Made by a program: the position numbers and the translations under genes
Shown here: positions 1-8,719 of the stretch, piece by piece
Position numbering within the stretch: the stretch's first letter is position 1
How the letters are laid out: every line of letters begins with the position of its first letter
Assembly (NCBI GenBank): GCA_902497145.1
Contig: CABVDR010000016.1
Span: 1-41,340, forward strand
Source: an uncultured Oscillospiraceae bacterium
Lineage (GTDB): Bacteria > Bacillota > Clostridia > Oscillospirales > Oscillospiraceae
DNA length: 41,340 nucleotides
Reading direction: 5' to 3'
Notes under the pieces: generated by a model
Told to the model about the DNA's origin: nothing
The model's database searches: none
The model's input: the letters and a program-made list of their open reading frames with translations, nothing else

Positions 1-440
1 TGGCAACGCAGGCACCCCTGGTCCTCCCGGATCTCCGCACCCAGACGGCGCAGAGCGGACAAGTGCAGGTCGATGGGCCGGGGGCCCAGCTCACAGCCGC
101 CGGGATAGGTCAGCTCCGCTTCCCCCAGCCGGGCTAGCAGCGCGCCCAGAAAGATCACAGAGGAGCGCATCTCCCGCATCAGCCGGTCCGGAATGTCCGA
201 ACGGCACAGGGCAGAGGCATCCACCAGGACAGTATCCCCCTCCCGCTCCGTCCGGCAGCCCAGAAGGCGCAGGATGTCCAGGGTAGCAGATACGTCGGAC
301 AGGTCGGGACAGTTGTGGATGACACTCTGACCCGGGGCCAACACGGCGGCGGCCAGGATGGGCAAGACACTGTTCTTGGCCCCCTGAACGGACAGGCTGC
401 CCGATAGGGGCCGTCCGCCCTCGATTCGATAAAAGCTCAT
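1..440 (-). CDS. murA: UDP-N-acetylglucosamine 1-carboxyvinyltransferase MurA, N-terminal part (cut by window edge)
   Basis: MurA transfers enolpyruvate from PEP to UDP-GlcNAc, the first committed step of cytoplasmic peptidoglycan precursor synthesis. The visible 146 residues begin MSFYRIEGGRPLSGSLSVQG and carry the family's GAKN motif (catalytic Lys) near residue 22. A GGCELGPRPIDLH stretch holds the Cys that forms the PEP adduct and is the fosfomycin target. The ATG at 440 is preceded by GGAGG with about 7 nt spacing. It lies 82 nt downstream of murG in the same orientation, as the last gene of the dcw cluster seen here. The C-terminal two thirds lie outside the window. Whether this is MurA1 or MurA2 cannot be told. 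Confidence 0.93.
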   Translation of the reverse strand, partial: MSFYRIEGGRPLSGSLSVQGAKNSVLPILAAAVLAPGQSVIHNCPDLSDVSATLDILRLLGCRTEREGDTVLVDASALCRSDIPDRLMREMRSSVIFLGALLARLGEAELTYPGGCELGPRPIDLHLSALRRLGAEIREDQGCLRC

Positions 441-441
441 G

Positions 442-476
442 GGATAGCCTCCAAATTTCTTTGATTCAGGCTATCC
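442..476 (-). promoter_or_regulatory. Inverted repeat overlapping the murA ribosome binding site
   Basis: GGATAGCCT (442-450) and AGGCTATCC (468-476) are perfect 9-bp inverted arms separated by 17 nt. On the murA mRNA the 3' arm starts inside the GGAGG ribosome binding site and ends one base before the ATG, so folding would partly mask translation initiation. No U-run follows, so it is not a standard terminator. A regulatory role is inference. Confidence 0.5.
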
Positions 477-522
477 TATGCGGAAACAGTCCATTTGGTT
501 TATGAGGCGGTCCCGCCCCTTC

Positions 523-1650
523 TTATGCTTTGTCTCGCATGATTTCCCGCAGGGTCTGGTATATCTTCTCCCCGGCGTTGGGCACAGCCATGGCGTTGAG
601 GGCCCGGACCATAGCGTCCCGCCGGTCCCGCTCCTGCATCAGCAGCTCCACAGTATCGTAGAGGGTATGCTCCCCGCAGTCCTGCTCCCGCAGGAGGATC
701 GCCGCCCCCTGGTCAGCCAGCACCCGCGCGTTCTTTTCCTGGTGGTTGGCAGTGACATTGGGGGATGGGACCAGCACCGAGGGCTTGGCGATGGCGGTGA
801 TCTCCGAGATCGTGGAGGCCCCCGCCCGGCACAAGACCACGTCGGCGGCGGCCATGACCAGGGGCATATCATAGATATACTCCCGGACCTCCACCCCGTT
901 GTCCCCCAGCTTCAGCCCCCGGCGCAGCAGCTCCTCCTGCATCCAGGAAAAGTCCCGGCCCGCGCCGTGGATGTGGCGGAAGGGCGCGCCCTCATAGCAC
1001 TCCTTGGCGATGAAGTCCACCATCTGGCGGTTCATCACCTCCGCACCCAGGGAGCCCCAGTAGGACAGCAGCAGGGGGCGGTTGTCCTCAAACCCCAGCT
1101 GCTTGCGGGCCTCCTCCCGGGTGTAGCGGAAAAAGTCGCCCCGCACGGGAGTGCCGGTGACTACCACCTTGTCCGGGTTATCATAGTGGGCCCGGCTCTC
1201 CTCAAAGCCCACCATCACGCAGTCCACCACCTTGGACAGGGCCTTGGTGGTGAGACCGGGGACGGCATTGGACTCGTGGACGGCGGTGGGGATGTGCCGC
1301 CGGGCGGCCTCCTTTACCACGGGATAGGAGGCGTAGCCGCCGGTGCCCACCACCAGATCAGGCTTGAAGTCGTCCAAAATCCGCTGGGCCTGCTTTTTGG
1401 ACTTCTGCATATTCATCAGGGTGCCCAGGTTGTGGGCGATGTCTGCGGGTGCCAGAGAGCGGTGGAAATTGGTGATGGTCACCGTCTGGATGGAGTAGCC
1501 CTCCTTGGGCACCAGGCGGGTCTCCATGCCCCCGTCCGCTCCCACAAACAGCACCCGGCAGCCGGGGTTGCGCTCCTGGAAAATGCGGGCCAGGGCCACC
1601 GCCGGGTTCACATGTCCGGCGGTACCGCCGCAGGTAAAGAGGATATTCAT
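523..1650 (-). CDS. murG: UDP-GlcNAc:undecaprenyl-PP-MurNAc-pentapeptide GlcNAc transferase MurG
   Basis: MurG (375 aa) converts lipid I to lipid II at the inner face of the membrane. The N-terminus MNILFTCGGTAGHVNPAVAL has the glycine-rich GGTxGHxxP loop typical of MurG. The C-terminal half holds a CRAGASTISEI segment, equivalent to the UDP-GlcNAc-binding region of this GT28 enzyme, and a PSPNVTANHQ(E)KNA segment typical of the family. Length fits the usual 355-375 aa. The ATG at 1650 has GAGGTG five nt upstream. It follows ftsW by 38 nt, the normal dcw order, and is co-directional with murA downstream. Confidence 0.96.
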   Translation of the reverse strand: MNILFTCGGTAGHVNPAVALARIFQERNPGCRVLFVGADGGMETRLVPKEGYSIQTVTITNFHRSLAPADIAHNLGTLMNMQKSKKQAQRILDDFKPDLVVGTGGYASYPVVKEAARRHIPTAVHESNAVPGLTTKALSKVVDCVMVGFEESRAHYDNPDKVVVTGTPVRGDFFRYTREEARKQLGFEDNRPLLLSYWGSLGAEVMNRQMVDFIAKECYEGAPFRHIHGAGRDFSWMQEELLRRGLKLGDNGVEVREYIYDMPLVMAAADVVLCRAGASTISEITAIAKPSVLVPSPNVTANHQEKNARVLADQGAAILLREQDCGEHTLYDTVELLMQERDRRDAMVRALNAMAVPNAGEKIYQTLREIMRDKA

Positions 1651-1688
1651 GAAACCACCTCATTTTATTTGGGAGCCCAGAGCTCCTC

Positions 1689-2891
1689 TCAATCGTGCTT
1701 AGGCGCGGGGATTTGGCGGGATATACTCAATATCATGCCCATCTCCGCCAGCTGTATCATGAGGGCTGTTCCGCCGTAACTGAAGAAGGGCAGGGAAATT
1801 CCGGTATTGGGAATCAGGTTTGTGACCACGGCGATGTTCAGGAACACCTGGGTGGCAAACAGAGTAATAATACCAACGATGGTCAGGGTGCCAAACTTAT
1901 CTCTGGCATGAAGGGCCAGCCAGTAGCCCCGCAAAATGAGCAGGGCAAACAGAATAAGTACCACCGCCCCGCCGATGTAGCCCAGTTCCTCCACCACAAT
2001 GGGGAAGACAAAGTCGTTTTCCGGCTCGGGGATGTAGAGCATCTTCTGCCTGCTGTTGCCCAGGCCATTGCCCAGCAGGCCGCCGGAACCCATGGCCAGC
2101 AAAGACTGCACCGTCTGGTAGCCGTCCCCCTGCCTCTGAGCCCAGGGATCCAGCCACAGCTGGATGCGGGCATTCATGTAGGGGGTGGCCAGCATGATGA
2201 ACAGCAGCAAAGAGCCCGCCGCCGCACCGCCGCCGATAAACCACCAGATGTTGATGCCCGCGGCAAACAGCACCGACGCCGCGCCCACCATCACCAGGAT
2301 GGTACCTGACATATGCCGCTCCAGCAGCACTAGGGCCAGTACGGTCCCCAGTACGGCGATATAGGGCACCAGCTCCAGAAAGCCAATGCGCTCCAAGCGG
2401 TTGAGCATCCGCCCCCGGAAGGTGCGGTTCTTATAGTGCAATGGTTTTCGGCTGTCCCGCTTACATAGTCTTGCGGCAAAAAACAGGATCACCGCAATTT
2501 TAGCAAACTCCGAGGGTTGGAACTCGATGCCCAGATACAGCCAGCGCCGGGCGCCGTTGTGGGAACGTCCCAGGGGGGTGAACACCAACAGCAGCAAGAT
2601 GATGCTGAAGATCAGCGCAGGCACAGACATCCACCGGAAGGTCTGGTAGTTGATCTTGGAAACCACGTACATGGCCGCCACGCCCGCCGCGGCAAACATA
2701 GCCTGACGCTTGATGTAGAACATGGGGTCCCCTACGTTGTTGTCGTAGTAGGCCGTGGCGTAGGAGGCTGAGAACATCATGATAAGGCCGATGCCAAGCA
2801 GCAGCAGCACCAGCATGAGGAAGGGCAGATCCATGGGCCCCCGGGCCAGCTGCTCTTCTACCGTCAGGTCACGTTTGGGTTTTCGGGCCAT
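1689..2891 (-). CDS. ftsW: Lipid II polymerase FtsW (SEDS family)
   Basis: A 400-aa polytopic membrane protein of the SEDS family, the peptidoglycan glycosyltransferases that work with class B PBPs. About ten hydrophobic segments are visible. Family signatures include GARRWL followed by QPSEFAK in the first half and PNTGISLPFFSYGG near the C-terminus. Position in the dcw cluster between mraY and murG favours FtsW over RodA or SpoVE. The ATG at 2891 sits six nt after AAAGGAGG. The N-terminal about 20 residues are charged and cytoplasmic. No murD precedes it, unlike the classical order. Confidence 0.93.
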   Translation of the reverse strand: MARKPKRDLTVEEQLARGPMDLPFLMLVLLLLGIGLIMMFSASYATAYYDNNVGDPMFYIKRQAMFAAAGVAAMYVVSKINYQTFRWMSVPALIFSIILLLLVFTPLGRSHNGARRWLYLGIEFQPSEFAKIAVILFFAARLCKRDSRKPLHYKNRTFRGRMLNRLERIGFLELVPYIAVLGTVLALVLLERHMSGTILVMVGAASVLFAAGINIWWFIGGGAAAGSLLLFIMLATPYMNARIQLWLDPWAQRQGDGYQTVQSLLAMGSGGLLGNGLGNSRQKMLYIPEPENDFVFPIVVEELGYIGGAVVLILFALLILRGYWLALHARDKFGTLTIVGIITLFATQVFLNIAVVTNLIPNTGISLPFFSYGGTALMIQLAEMGMILSISRQIPAPKHD

Positions 2892-2965
2892 GGAATTCCT
2901 CCTTTGAGGCGGGATAAATCTATACTAGCAGGAGATATATTATTGGAATTTACAAAATGTTGTCA

Positions 2966-3955
2966 TCACATAGGGTATCTGTACATAACTCCCCAGAAGG
3001 CCAGCACGCACAGGATGAGGGTGGCGCCGGAGAAGACGCAAAACAGCTTCGTCTCGCTCCAGCCGCCCAGCTCCAGGTGGTGGTGCAGGGGAGCCATGCG
3101 GAAAAAGCGCTTGCCGCCGGTCTTTTTGAAGTACACCACCTGGATGATGTCGGAGAGCACCTCCAGTACGTACACCAGGCCCACAATGGGGATCACCAGG
3201 GGCAGGTCCAGGGCAAAGGCCATGCCGCACACCGCGCCGCCCAAGAACAGGGAGCCGGTGTCGCCCATAAACACCTTGGCCGGGTGGAAGTTATAGATAA
3301 GGAAAGCAGACAGGCCGCCGGCCATGGCGGCAGAGACCGTCACCAGATCGCTCTTGCCGTACCAAGCAGACACCGCCACATAGAAGATCATCACCGGGAT
3401 GGTCACGCCGGTGGCCAGACCGTCAATGCCGTCGGTGAGGTTCACCGCGTTGACGGTGCCCACCATGACAAAGGCCGCAAACACCATGTAGACGATCCAG
3501 GGAATGCCTACGATCTCAATGTTGAAGAAGGGAATATACAGGTCGGGGCTCAGATAGCCGTCCCGGCGCAGCAGCAGAGTAAACACAATGGCCGCCACCA
3601 GCTGGAGGAAAAACTTCTGGGGGGCGGTGAGGCCCTCGTTGGCGTGATGGCGCAGCTTCTGGAAATCATCAATGAAGCCGATGGCGCCGAACACCAGGGC
3701 AAACAGGAATACTACCAAATGGTTATGAAGCCCGTGCTGGAAATCCTGCCAGCCTGCTGTCACCACCGCCACGGCGATGCCCAGAATGAACATCAGGCCG
3801 CCCATCGTGGGGGTGCCTTGCTTGGACATATGCCAAGTGGGGCCGTCCTCCCGGATGGACTGCCCGGCTTTCAGCCGGCGCAGCACCGGGATCAAGATCT
3901 GTCCGGCAATGGCGGTGACGCCAAAGGCCACAATAAAGCTGAGAATATATGTCAT
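2966..3955 (-). CDS. mraY: Phospho-N-acetylmuramoyl-pentapeptide transferase MraY
   Basis: MraY (329 aa) transfers phospho-MurNAc-pentapeptide from UDP to undecaprenyl phosphate, giving lipid I. It is an integral membrane enzyme with about ten segments. Visible signatures are the HMSKQGTPTMGG segment near residue 42, FIDDFQK (Asp-rich catalytic motif), NAVNLTDGIDGLA, FMGDTGSLFLGG and the C-terminal MAPLHHHLE motif. All are characteristic of MraY and together diagnostic. The start has GGAGG seven nt upstream. It directly follows murE (69 nt gap); murF, which often lies between them, is absent. Confidence 0.97.
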   Translation of the reverse strand: MTYILSFIVAFGVTAIAGQILIPVLRRLKAGQSIREDGPTWHMSKQGTPTMGGLMFILGIAVAVVTAGWQDFQHGLHNHLVVFLFALVFGAIGFIDDFQKLRHHANEGLTAPQKFFLQLVAAIVFTLLLRRDGYLSPDLYIPFFNIEIVGIPWIVYMVFAAFVMVGTVNAVNLTDGIDGLATGVTIPVMIFYVAVSAWYGKSDLVTVSAAMAGGLSAFLIYNFHPAKVFMGDTGSLFLGGAVCGMAFALDLPLVIPIVGLVYVLEVLSDIIQVVYFKKTGGKRFFRMAPLHHHLELGGWSETKLFCVFSGATLILCVLAFWGVMYRYPM

Positions 3956-4024
3956 GTCGAAACCTCCAGGTCCTCTTTCTCTTTTGTGCAGGGGATGAAA
4001 ACCACAAGGGATTGAAACAAGGTA

Positions 4025-5512
4025 TTATACTACACCTGCCGGGAGATTTCCAGTCTTTTCCCCCAAGGGGCCGCTGGAAAAATATTGCGCCACAATTTCC
4101 CGCTCGTCCATGGGGTACTGCACGCCGTTCATCTCCTGGTAGGTTTCATGTCCCTTCCCAGCCAGCACGATCACGTCCCCCGGCCGCCCCTGGGACAGAG
4201 CCCAGGCGATGGCCTGCCGCCGGTCTGGCTCCACATGGACCTGGGCGCCCTCCCCGTCCATGCCTTCCAAAATGTCCTGGATGATATCCTCCGGGTCCTC
4301 GGTGCGGGGATTATCCGAGGTCACCACCGCCAGGTCGGCCAGCTCCTTCACCACGCTGCCCATAATGGGCCGCTTGGTGCGGTCCCGGTCGCCGCCGCAG
4401 CCGAAGAGGCAGATCAGCCTTCCGGCGGTAAAATCCCGGGCAGTGAGAAGAATATTTTCCAGGGCGTTGGGGCTGTGGGCGTAGTCGATGAGCACCGTGT
4501 AGGCGGTGGGCACCGGGACCACCTCTACCCGGCCCTTCACTCCCCGGGCGCTGCGCAGGGCGGCGGCACAATCCTCCAGCCGCAGCCCCAGGCACAGCCC
4601 TACCGACAGGGCGCACAGGGCATTGTAGATGGTAAAGCCCCCGGGGATGGGCAGGAAGACACGCTGGATCTGCTCCCGGGCCACCGCTTCAAATTCCACC
4701 TGTCCAGGGTAGAGGCGGATGCCCTTGGCGGTGAGGTCAGCCTGGTCCTTGTTCTCCGAGTAGGTGAACACCGGACAGGTGAGCCGCCGGCGGTACCACC
4801 GCCCCGCCTCGTCATCCAGGTTCAGCACCGCCCGGCGGCACTGGTAGAACAGCCGCTCCTTGGCCGAACGGTATTCCTCCATGGTGCGGTGGTAGTCCAG
4901 GTGGTCCTGGGTGAGGTTAGTAAAGGCAGCCACCGTAAAGTCCAGCCCCTCTACCCGGTGCTGCACCAGAGCGTGGGAGGACACCTCCATCACCACATGG
5001 GTACAGCCGCTGTCGGCCATCTCCCGCAGCAGCTGCTGCACCTCGTAGCTCTCTGGCGTGGTGCGGTGGGCGGGCAATACCCGCTCTCCCACCATGTTCT
5101 GGATGGTGCCAATGAGGCCCACCCGGGTCTTTAACGCTCCCTCCAGCATTTCTTTAATGAGAAATGTGGTGGTGGTCTTGCCGTTGGTACCGGTAACCCC
5201 GATGAGGGTCATCTCCCGGCCGGGATGGCCAAACCAGTTTTCCGCCAGCAGGGCCAGGGCCCGCCGGGGATCGGGGGTGGTGAAGAATACCCCCTCCCTC
5301 TGGGGACGGCGGCGGCACACCACCGCCACAGCCCCCTTGGCCAGAGCCTGGTCAATGTACAGGCTCCCATCGGTTTTTGCCCCCGGCAGCGCCACAAACA
5401 ATGCACCGGGAAGCAGGGTTCGGGTGTCGTAGGAAATGGAAGTAATTTCCATCTCCTGGTTGGAGCACTCCCCCGTGAGGGGAACGCCGGCTAACAGTTG
5501 CCACAGCTTCAC
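4025..5512 (-). CDS. murE: UDP-MurNAc-tripeptide synthetase MurE (meso-DAP type)
   Basis: MurE (495 aa with the start chosen here) adds the third stem-peptide residue to UDP-MurNAc-L-Ala-D-Glu using ATP. The ATP loop TGTNGKTTTTFLIKE, the HRTTPES segment, and a DNPRTEDP motif are visible. DNPR is the residue set associated with meso-diaminopimelate rather than L-lysine addition, so a DAP-type cell wall is predicted. I place the start at the GTG at 5512 because GAGGGGTG lies six nt upstream. The GTG at 5521 (three residues longer) has the purine stretch directly abutting it, with no spacing. The gene follows the PBP by about 55 nt. Confidence 0.95.
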   Translation of the reverse strand: MKLWQLLAGVPLTGECSNQEMEITSISYDTRTLLPGALFVALPGAKTDGSLYIDQALAKGAVAVVCRRRPQREGVFFTTPDPRRALALLAENWFGHPGREMTLIGVTGTNGKTTTTFLIKEMLEGALKTRVGLIGTIQNMVGERVLPAHRTTPESYEVQQLLREMADSGCTHVVMEVSSHALVQHRVEGLDFTVAAFTNLTQDHLDYHRTMEEYRSAKERLFYQCRRAVLNLDDEAGRWYRRRLTCPVFTYSENKDQADLTAKGIRLYPGQVEFEAVAREQIQRVFLPIPGGFTIYNALCALSVGLCLGLRLEDCAAALRSARGVKGRVEVVPVPTAYTVLIDYAHSPNALENILLTARDFTAGRLICLFGCGGDRDRTKRPIMGSVVKELADLAVVTSDNPRTEDPEDIIQDILEGMDGEGAQVHVEPDRRQAIAWALSQGRPGDVIVLAGKGHETYQEMNGVQYPMDEREIVAQYFSSGPLGEKTGNLPAGVV

Positions 5513-5567
5513 AGTCGTCACCCCTCACGGGTGCAGTTTCATTCTCTCTAAATTATGCCAAACAGGG

Positions 5568-8027
5568 TCAGAACCCCTCGATGACTTCAAAACCTGCGTA
5601 GCCATCATCCACCGGGGTGCTGAACTGGACCTCCACAATGGTACCGGTTGCCACGCTCTCTCCGGCGGCCACGCTCTGGCTCTGGGCCTTGGAACTCTCG
5701 CTGTAGAAGGTACTGCCGCCCGCGGCCTGCATAAACAGGCCCTGGGCCTCCAGGGCGTTTTTCGCCCCTTCATAGCTCATGCCCACCACATTGGGTACGG
5801 TGGTGGTCTCCTCGGGAACCGCATCTCCCAGATAGAGGATCACCGTGGAGCCGCCAGGCACCGCGGCGTTGGCAGCGGGCACCTGACTGGTAACCACGTC
5901 TCCGGTGCCTACTGTGCGGTACTTCAGGTTCTTCTTCTCCAGGCTGGTGGCGGCGTTGTCCACGCTGACACCGGTGACCTGGGGCGTAGTGACCGTGGTG
6001 GCCGCAGACTCCTCGGCGGTATATTGCTTCTCCACGCCCATATAGTCCAGGATCTGAGCAATGAGTTCGCCCACCCGGGGGGCAGCCATGGCGCCGCCGC
6101 TGATGTACACGCCGCAGGTGCCGTAGGAGCTGCCGGGAGAGGCCTCCTGGGGGGTATCCAGAGCCAACAGGACGATCACCTGGGGATCGTTGGCCGGGGC
6201 AAAGCCCATGAAGGAGACGATGGTACGCCCATCTTCCAGGGTCTCGGCGGAACCTGTCTTACCACCGATGCGGTAGCCCGCCTGGTAGGCGTTGCTGCCG
6301 CCGCCTTCGGAGACGACGGTTTCTAAAATGGCCCGGGCCCGCTGGCTGGTCTGTTCGCTCACCACCTGGCGCACCAGGGTGGGGTTGGTCTCCTTGACCG
6401 TATTTCCCTGGGAATCGGTGACCTTCTGAAGCACATAGGGCTGGTATAGATTGCCGCCGTTGACGACGGCGGAGAAGCCGGTGATCAGCTGGATGGGAGT
6501 CACGGTGAAGCGCTGGCCGAAGGAAGCGGTTGCCAACTCTGTGATGCCCATCTTATCTTTTTCCCAGACAATGCCGTCTCTCTCACCAGGCAGATCGATG
6601 TCGGTGAGACTCTTCATGCCGAAGGCTTCCAGATAATCGTAGAACTTATCCAGCCCCAGCCGCTGGCCAATTTCGATAAAGGCAGGGTTGCAGGAATTCT
6701 GCACCGCCTCGGCCAAGGTCTCTGTGCCGTGTCCGGTGCGCTTGGAGCAGTGGATGGTGTGTCCACCGATCTCCACCGATCCGGTACAGGTGAAGGTGTC
6801 ACTTTCTGAAACGACCCCCTCCTCCAGGGCGGCGGCCAGCACCATAGCCTTGAAGGTGGAGCCTGGTTCATAGGGCTCGCTGATGGTGCGGTTGTTCCAC
6901 TGGGTCTCCCGGGCAGCCGCCTTGGCCTGGGACTGAGCCTGCTCCTGCAGTTCCTCATCAGTGAGCTGCTCATCGGCAGGCTTTGCGTCGTTTTCTGTCT
7001 TCAGCTGCTGATAAATGGTGTCAGTATTGGTCTCTACGTCCTCCAGCAGGAAGCTGTCGGAGATGACGGAGTAGTTGTTAGGATCGAAGTTGGGGGAACT
7101 GGCCATGGCCAGCACCTTTCCGGTCTGGGGATCCATCACCAGGCAGAAGCCGCCATTTTGCACGTCGTACATCTCAATGCCCTTCTCCAGAGCCTGCTGA
7201 GCGTAGGACTGGATGGTAGCGTCCAGGGTAAGGGTCAAATCGTAGCCGTTGACGGCATCGATGTAATTGGAGTAGCTGTTGTACATCTCCACATTCTGGG
7301 CGGTCTTGCCCGTCACTACCCGGCCCGGAATGCCCTTTAAAAGGTCCTCATACCAGGCCTCCAGACCGTAGGCGCCTCCTTCGGAGTTGACAAAGCCCAG
7401 CACCTGGCTGGCCAGGGAACCTAAGGGGTAGTAGCGCTTGGTGCTGGGGGTGAGGTAGAGATAATAAGAAGTGTTGTTCTCCTCAATAAAGGTGCGGATG
7501 GCCTTGGCGTCCTGCTCCTCAATCTGGGTGGCCAGCACCTCATACTGGGAGTTGGTCTTTTCCATGCGCTGCTCCAGCTTCTCCCGGTCCAGATCAGGCA
7601 GCAGCTCACACAGGCCGTCTACCACCACATCCCGTTTGCGCTGGATTTCAGCGTTGTAGGCGGCCTCGTCCAGGTTGCCGTCCTCATCCTTAAATTTACT
7701 TTGGCTGACACTGGCCACCAGATCTTTGGGCGCCAGGATCAGGTTGTATACTGTGGCCGACATGGCCAGCACCTCGCCGTTGGCGTCCAGGATCTCCCCT
7801 CGGTTGGCCGACACGGTCACGTCCATCAGCTGCTGCTCAATGGCCTTGCTCTGATACTCATCGTGGTGAACGATGGCAATGTTCCACAGCTGAACCAGCA
7901 GGGGGATGAACAGCCCCACACCAAAGATTCCCATCAGAACCAGGGAACGCCGAAAAACCATCCGCTTGGACTGACGGTTGCGCTCGGCGGCGCTTTTGCG
8001 GGGTTCCGGCTGCCGTTGTTTGTACAT
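5568..8027 (-). CDS. ftsI: Class B penicillin-binding protein with two C-terminal PASTA domains (FtsI/PbpB/SpoVD type)
   Basis: An 819-aa septal transpeptidase that cross-links peptidoglycan made by FtsW. A basic N-terminus is followed by one membrane segment (about residues 28-52), a dimerisation domain with an RGEILDANG motif, and the transpeptidase domain with STFK (Ser390), SCN (445-447) and KTGSAET (590-596). Two PASTA repeats lie after about residue 670. A roughly 50-residue Glu/Gln/Ala-rich insertion (about 325-378) precedes the active-site serine. The ATG has AAGGAGG six nt upstream. Position after ftsL gives the division role. It could be named pbpB or spoVD; two PASTA domains and the dcw location fit the vegetative protein better. 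Confidence 0.92.
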   Translation of the reverse strand: MYKQRQPEPRKSAAERNRQSKRMVFRRSLVLMGIFGVGLFIPLLVQLWNIAIVHHDEYQSKAIEQQLMDVTVSANRGEILDANGEVLAMSATVYNLILAPKDLVASVSQSKFKDEDGNLDEAAYNAEIQRKRDVVVDGLCELLPDLDREKLEQRMEKTNSQYEVLATQIEEQDAKAIRTFIEENNTSYYLYLTPSTKRYYPLGSLASQVLGFVNSEGGAYGLEAWYEDLLKGIPGRVVTGKTAQNVEMYNSYSNYIDAVNGYDLTLTLDATIQSYAQQALEKGIEMYDVQNGGFCLVMDPQTGKVLAMASSPNFDPNNYSVISDSFLLEDVETNTDTIYQQLKTENDAKPADEQLTDEELQEQAQSQAKAAARETQWNNRTISEPYEPGSTFKAMVLAAALEEGVVSESDTFTCTGSVEIGGHTIHCSKRTGHGTETLAEAVQNSCNPAFIEIGQRLGLDKFYDYLEAFGMKSLTDIDLPGERDGIVWEKDKMGITELATASFGQRFTVTPIQLITGFSAVVNGGNLYQPYVLQKVTDSQGNTVKETNPTLVRQVVSEQTSQRARAILETVVSEGGGSNAYQAGYRIGGKTGSAETLEDGRTIVSFMGFAPANDPQVIVLLALDTPQEASPGSSYGTCGVYISGGAMAAPRVGELIAQILDYMGVEKQYTAEESAATTVTTPQVTGVSVDNAATSLEKKNLKYRTVGTGDVVTSQVPAANAAVPGGSTVILYLGDAVPEETTTVPNVVGMSYEGAKNALEAQGLFMQAAGGSTFYSESSKAQSQSVAAGESVATGTIVEVQFSTPVDDGYAGFEVIEGF

Positions 8028-8048
8028 CTGCGTCCTCCTTTGCGGTAG

Positions 8049-8080
8049 AAGGGCGCAAGAAATTTCTTTCTTGCGCCCTT
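8049..8080. other. Perfect 14-bp hairpin between ftsL and the PBP gene
   Basis: AAGGGCGCAAGAAA (8049-8062) and its exact complement (8067-8080) flank a 4-nt loop. In the operon's reading direction no U-run follows and the PBP ribosome binding site comes about 15 nt later. It is therefore not an obvious terminator. An mRNA-processing or partial-attenuation role is a guess. Confidence 0.5.
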
Positions 8081-8119
8081 GTCTGATGTGCCGCGTTACA
8101 GCTCACTATATGCGCTATC

Positions 8120-8677
8120 TCAGCGGAAATATTCGATCACTTGATTGACAATGTCCTGCAGACCCTCCAGGGCACCCCGGATCCCAGTGGACCGCTCCTG
8201 ATCCTCGCTCAGCACCACGTTGTCGGGCTGGGACAGGTCCAGATAGACGATCTGGTCGTTGGTCGGCCGCACCATGGTGTCGCCCACGGCGGCTTGAATG
8301 CGTTCCATGTCAAACACCCGCTCGTACTCGGCGGACAGGGTCACATTTTGCGCCTGCAGGTCCTTCAGCTCGCTGCGCAGGGAAGAGAGCTCGCTGTTGG
8401 CCACGGTAAACTGGGCATAGCTGAAAATCAGCAGCACCGCGAACACGCCCACCACCAAGAAGCCAACGATGGCAAAGGGAGAGATCTCACCCGCCTCCCG
8501 GACCTGAACCTTGGTCCGGGTGAGGCTGCGCTCCCGGTTATGGGTGCGGACCTTGGGCCGGGGCTGCAGGGTCCGCTCCCGGGGATTCCGGAGGGCGCCG
8601 CCCTCGTAAGCCGGCGCGTATGCCACGCTGCCGTAGGTATTATATGAGGCTGTATTCGTGCGGTGGCGGCTTGCCAT
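8120..8677 (-). CDS. ftsL: FtsL-like septum formation initiator protein
   Basis: A 185-aa bitopic division protein assigned by position and architecture. It has a long basic cytoplasmic tail of about 80 residues, one membrane segment (FAIVGFLVVGVFAVLLIF region), then a heptad-like coiled coil (SELSSLRSELKDLQ region) and a short extracytoplasmic tail. FtsL pairs with DivIC/FtsB and recruits the FtsW/PBP synthase. Sequence conservation in this family is weak, so identity rests on the slot between rsmH and the PBP. I use the ATG at 8677, with GGAG about nine nt upstream. An ATG 11 codons earlier (8710) would overlap the leader next to rsmH and lacks a good site. Confidence 0.8.
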   Translation of the reverse strand: MASRHRTNTASYNTYGSVAYAPAYEGGALRNPRERTLQPRPKVRTHNRERSLTRTKVQVREAGEISPFAIVGFLVVGVFAVLLIFSYAQFTVANSELSSLRSELKDLQAQNVTLSAEYERVFDMERIQAAVGDTMVRPTNDQIVYLDLSQPDNVVLSEDQERSTGIRGALEGLQDIVNQVIEYFR

Positions 8678-8719
8678 TCTCTTCACTCCGTTTCTCTCCC
8701 AACTGTACAAAACAAAATA

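Noticed and set aside
478..1779. Long plus-strand open frame of 433 codons opposite murG
   Set aside because: It is antisense to murG and ftsW, with low-complexity His/Gly/Gln-rich translation typical of shadow frames in GC-rich genes.
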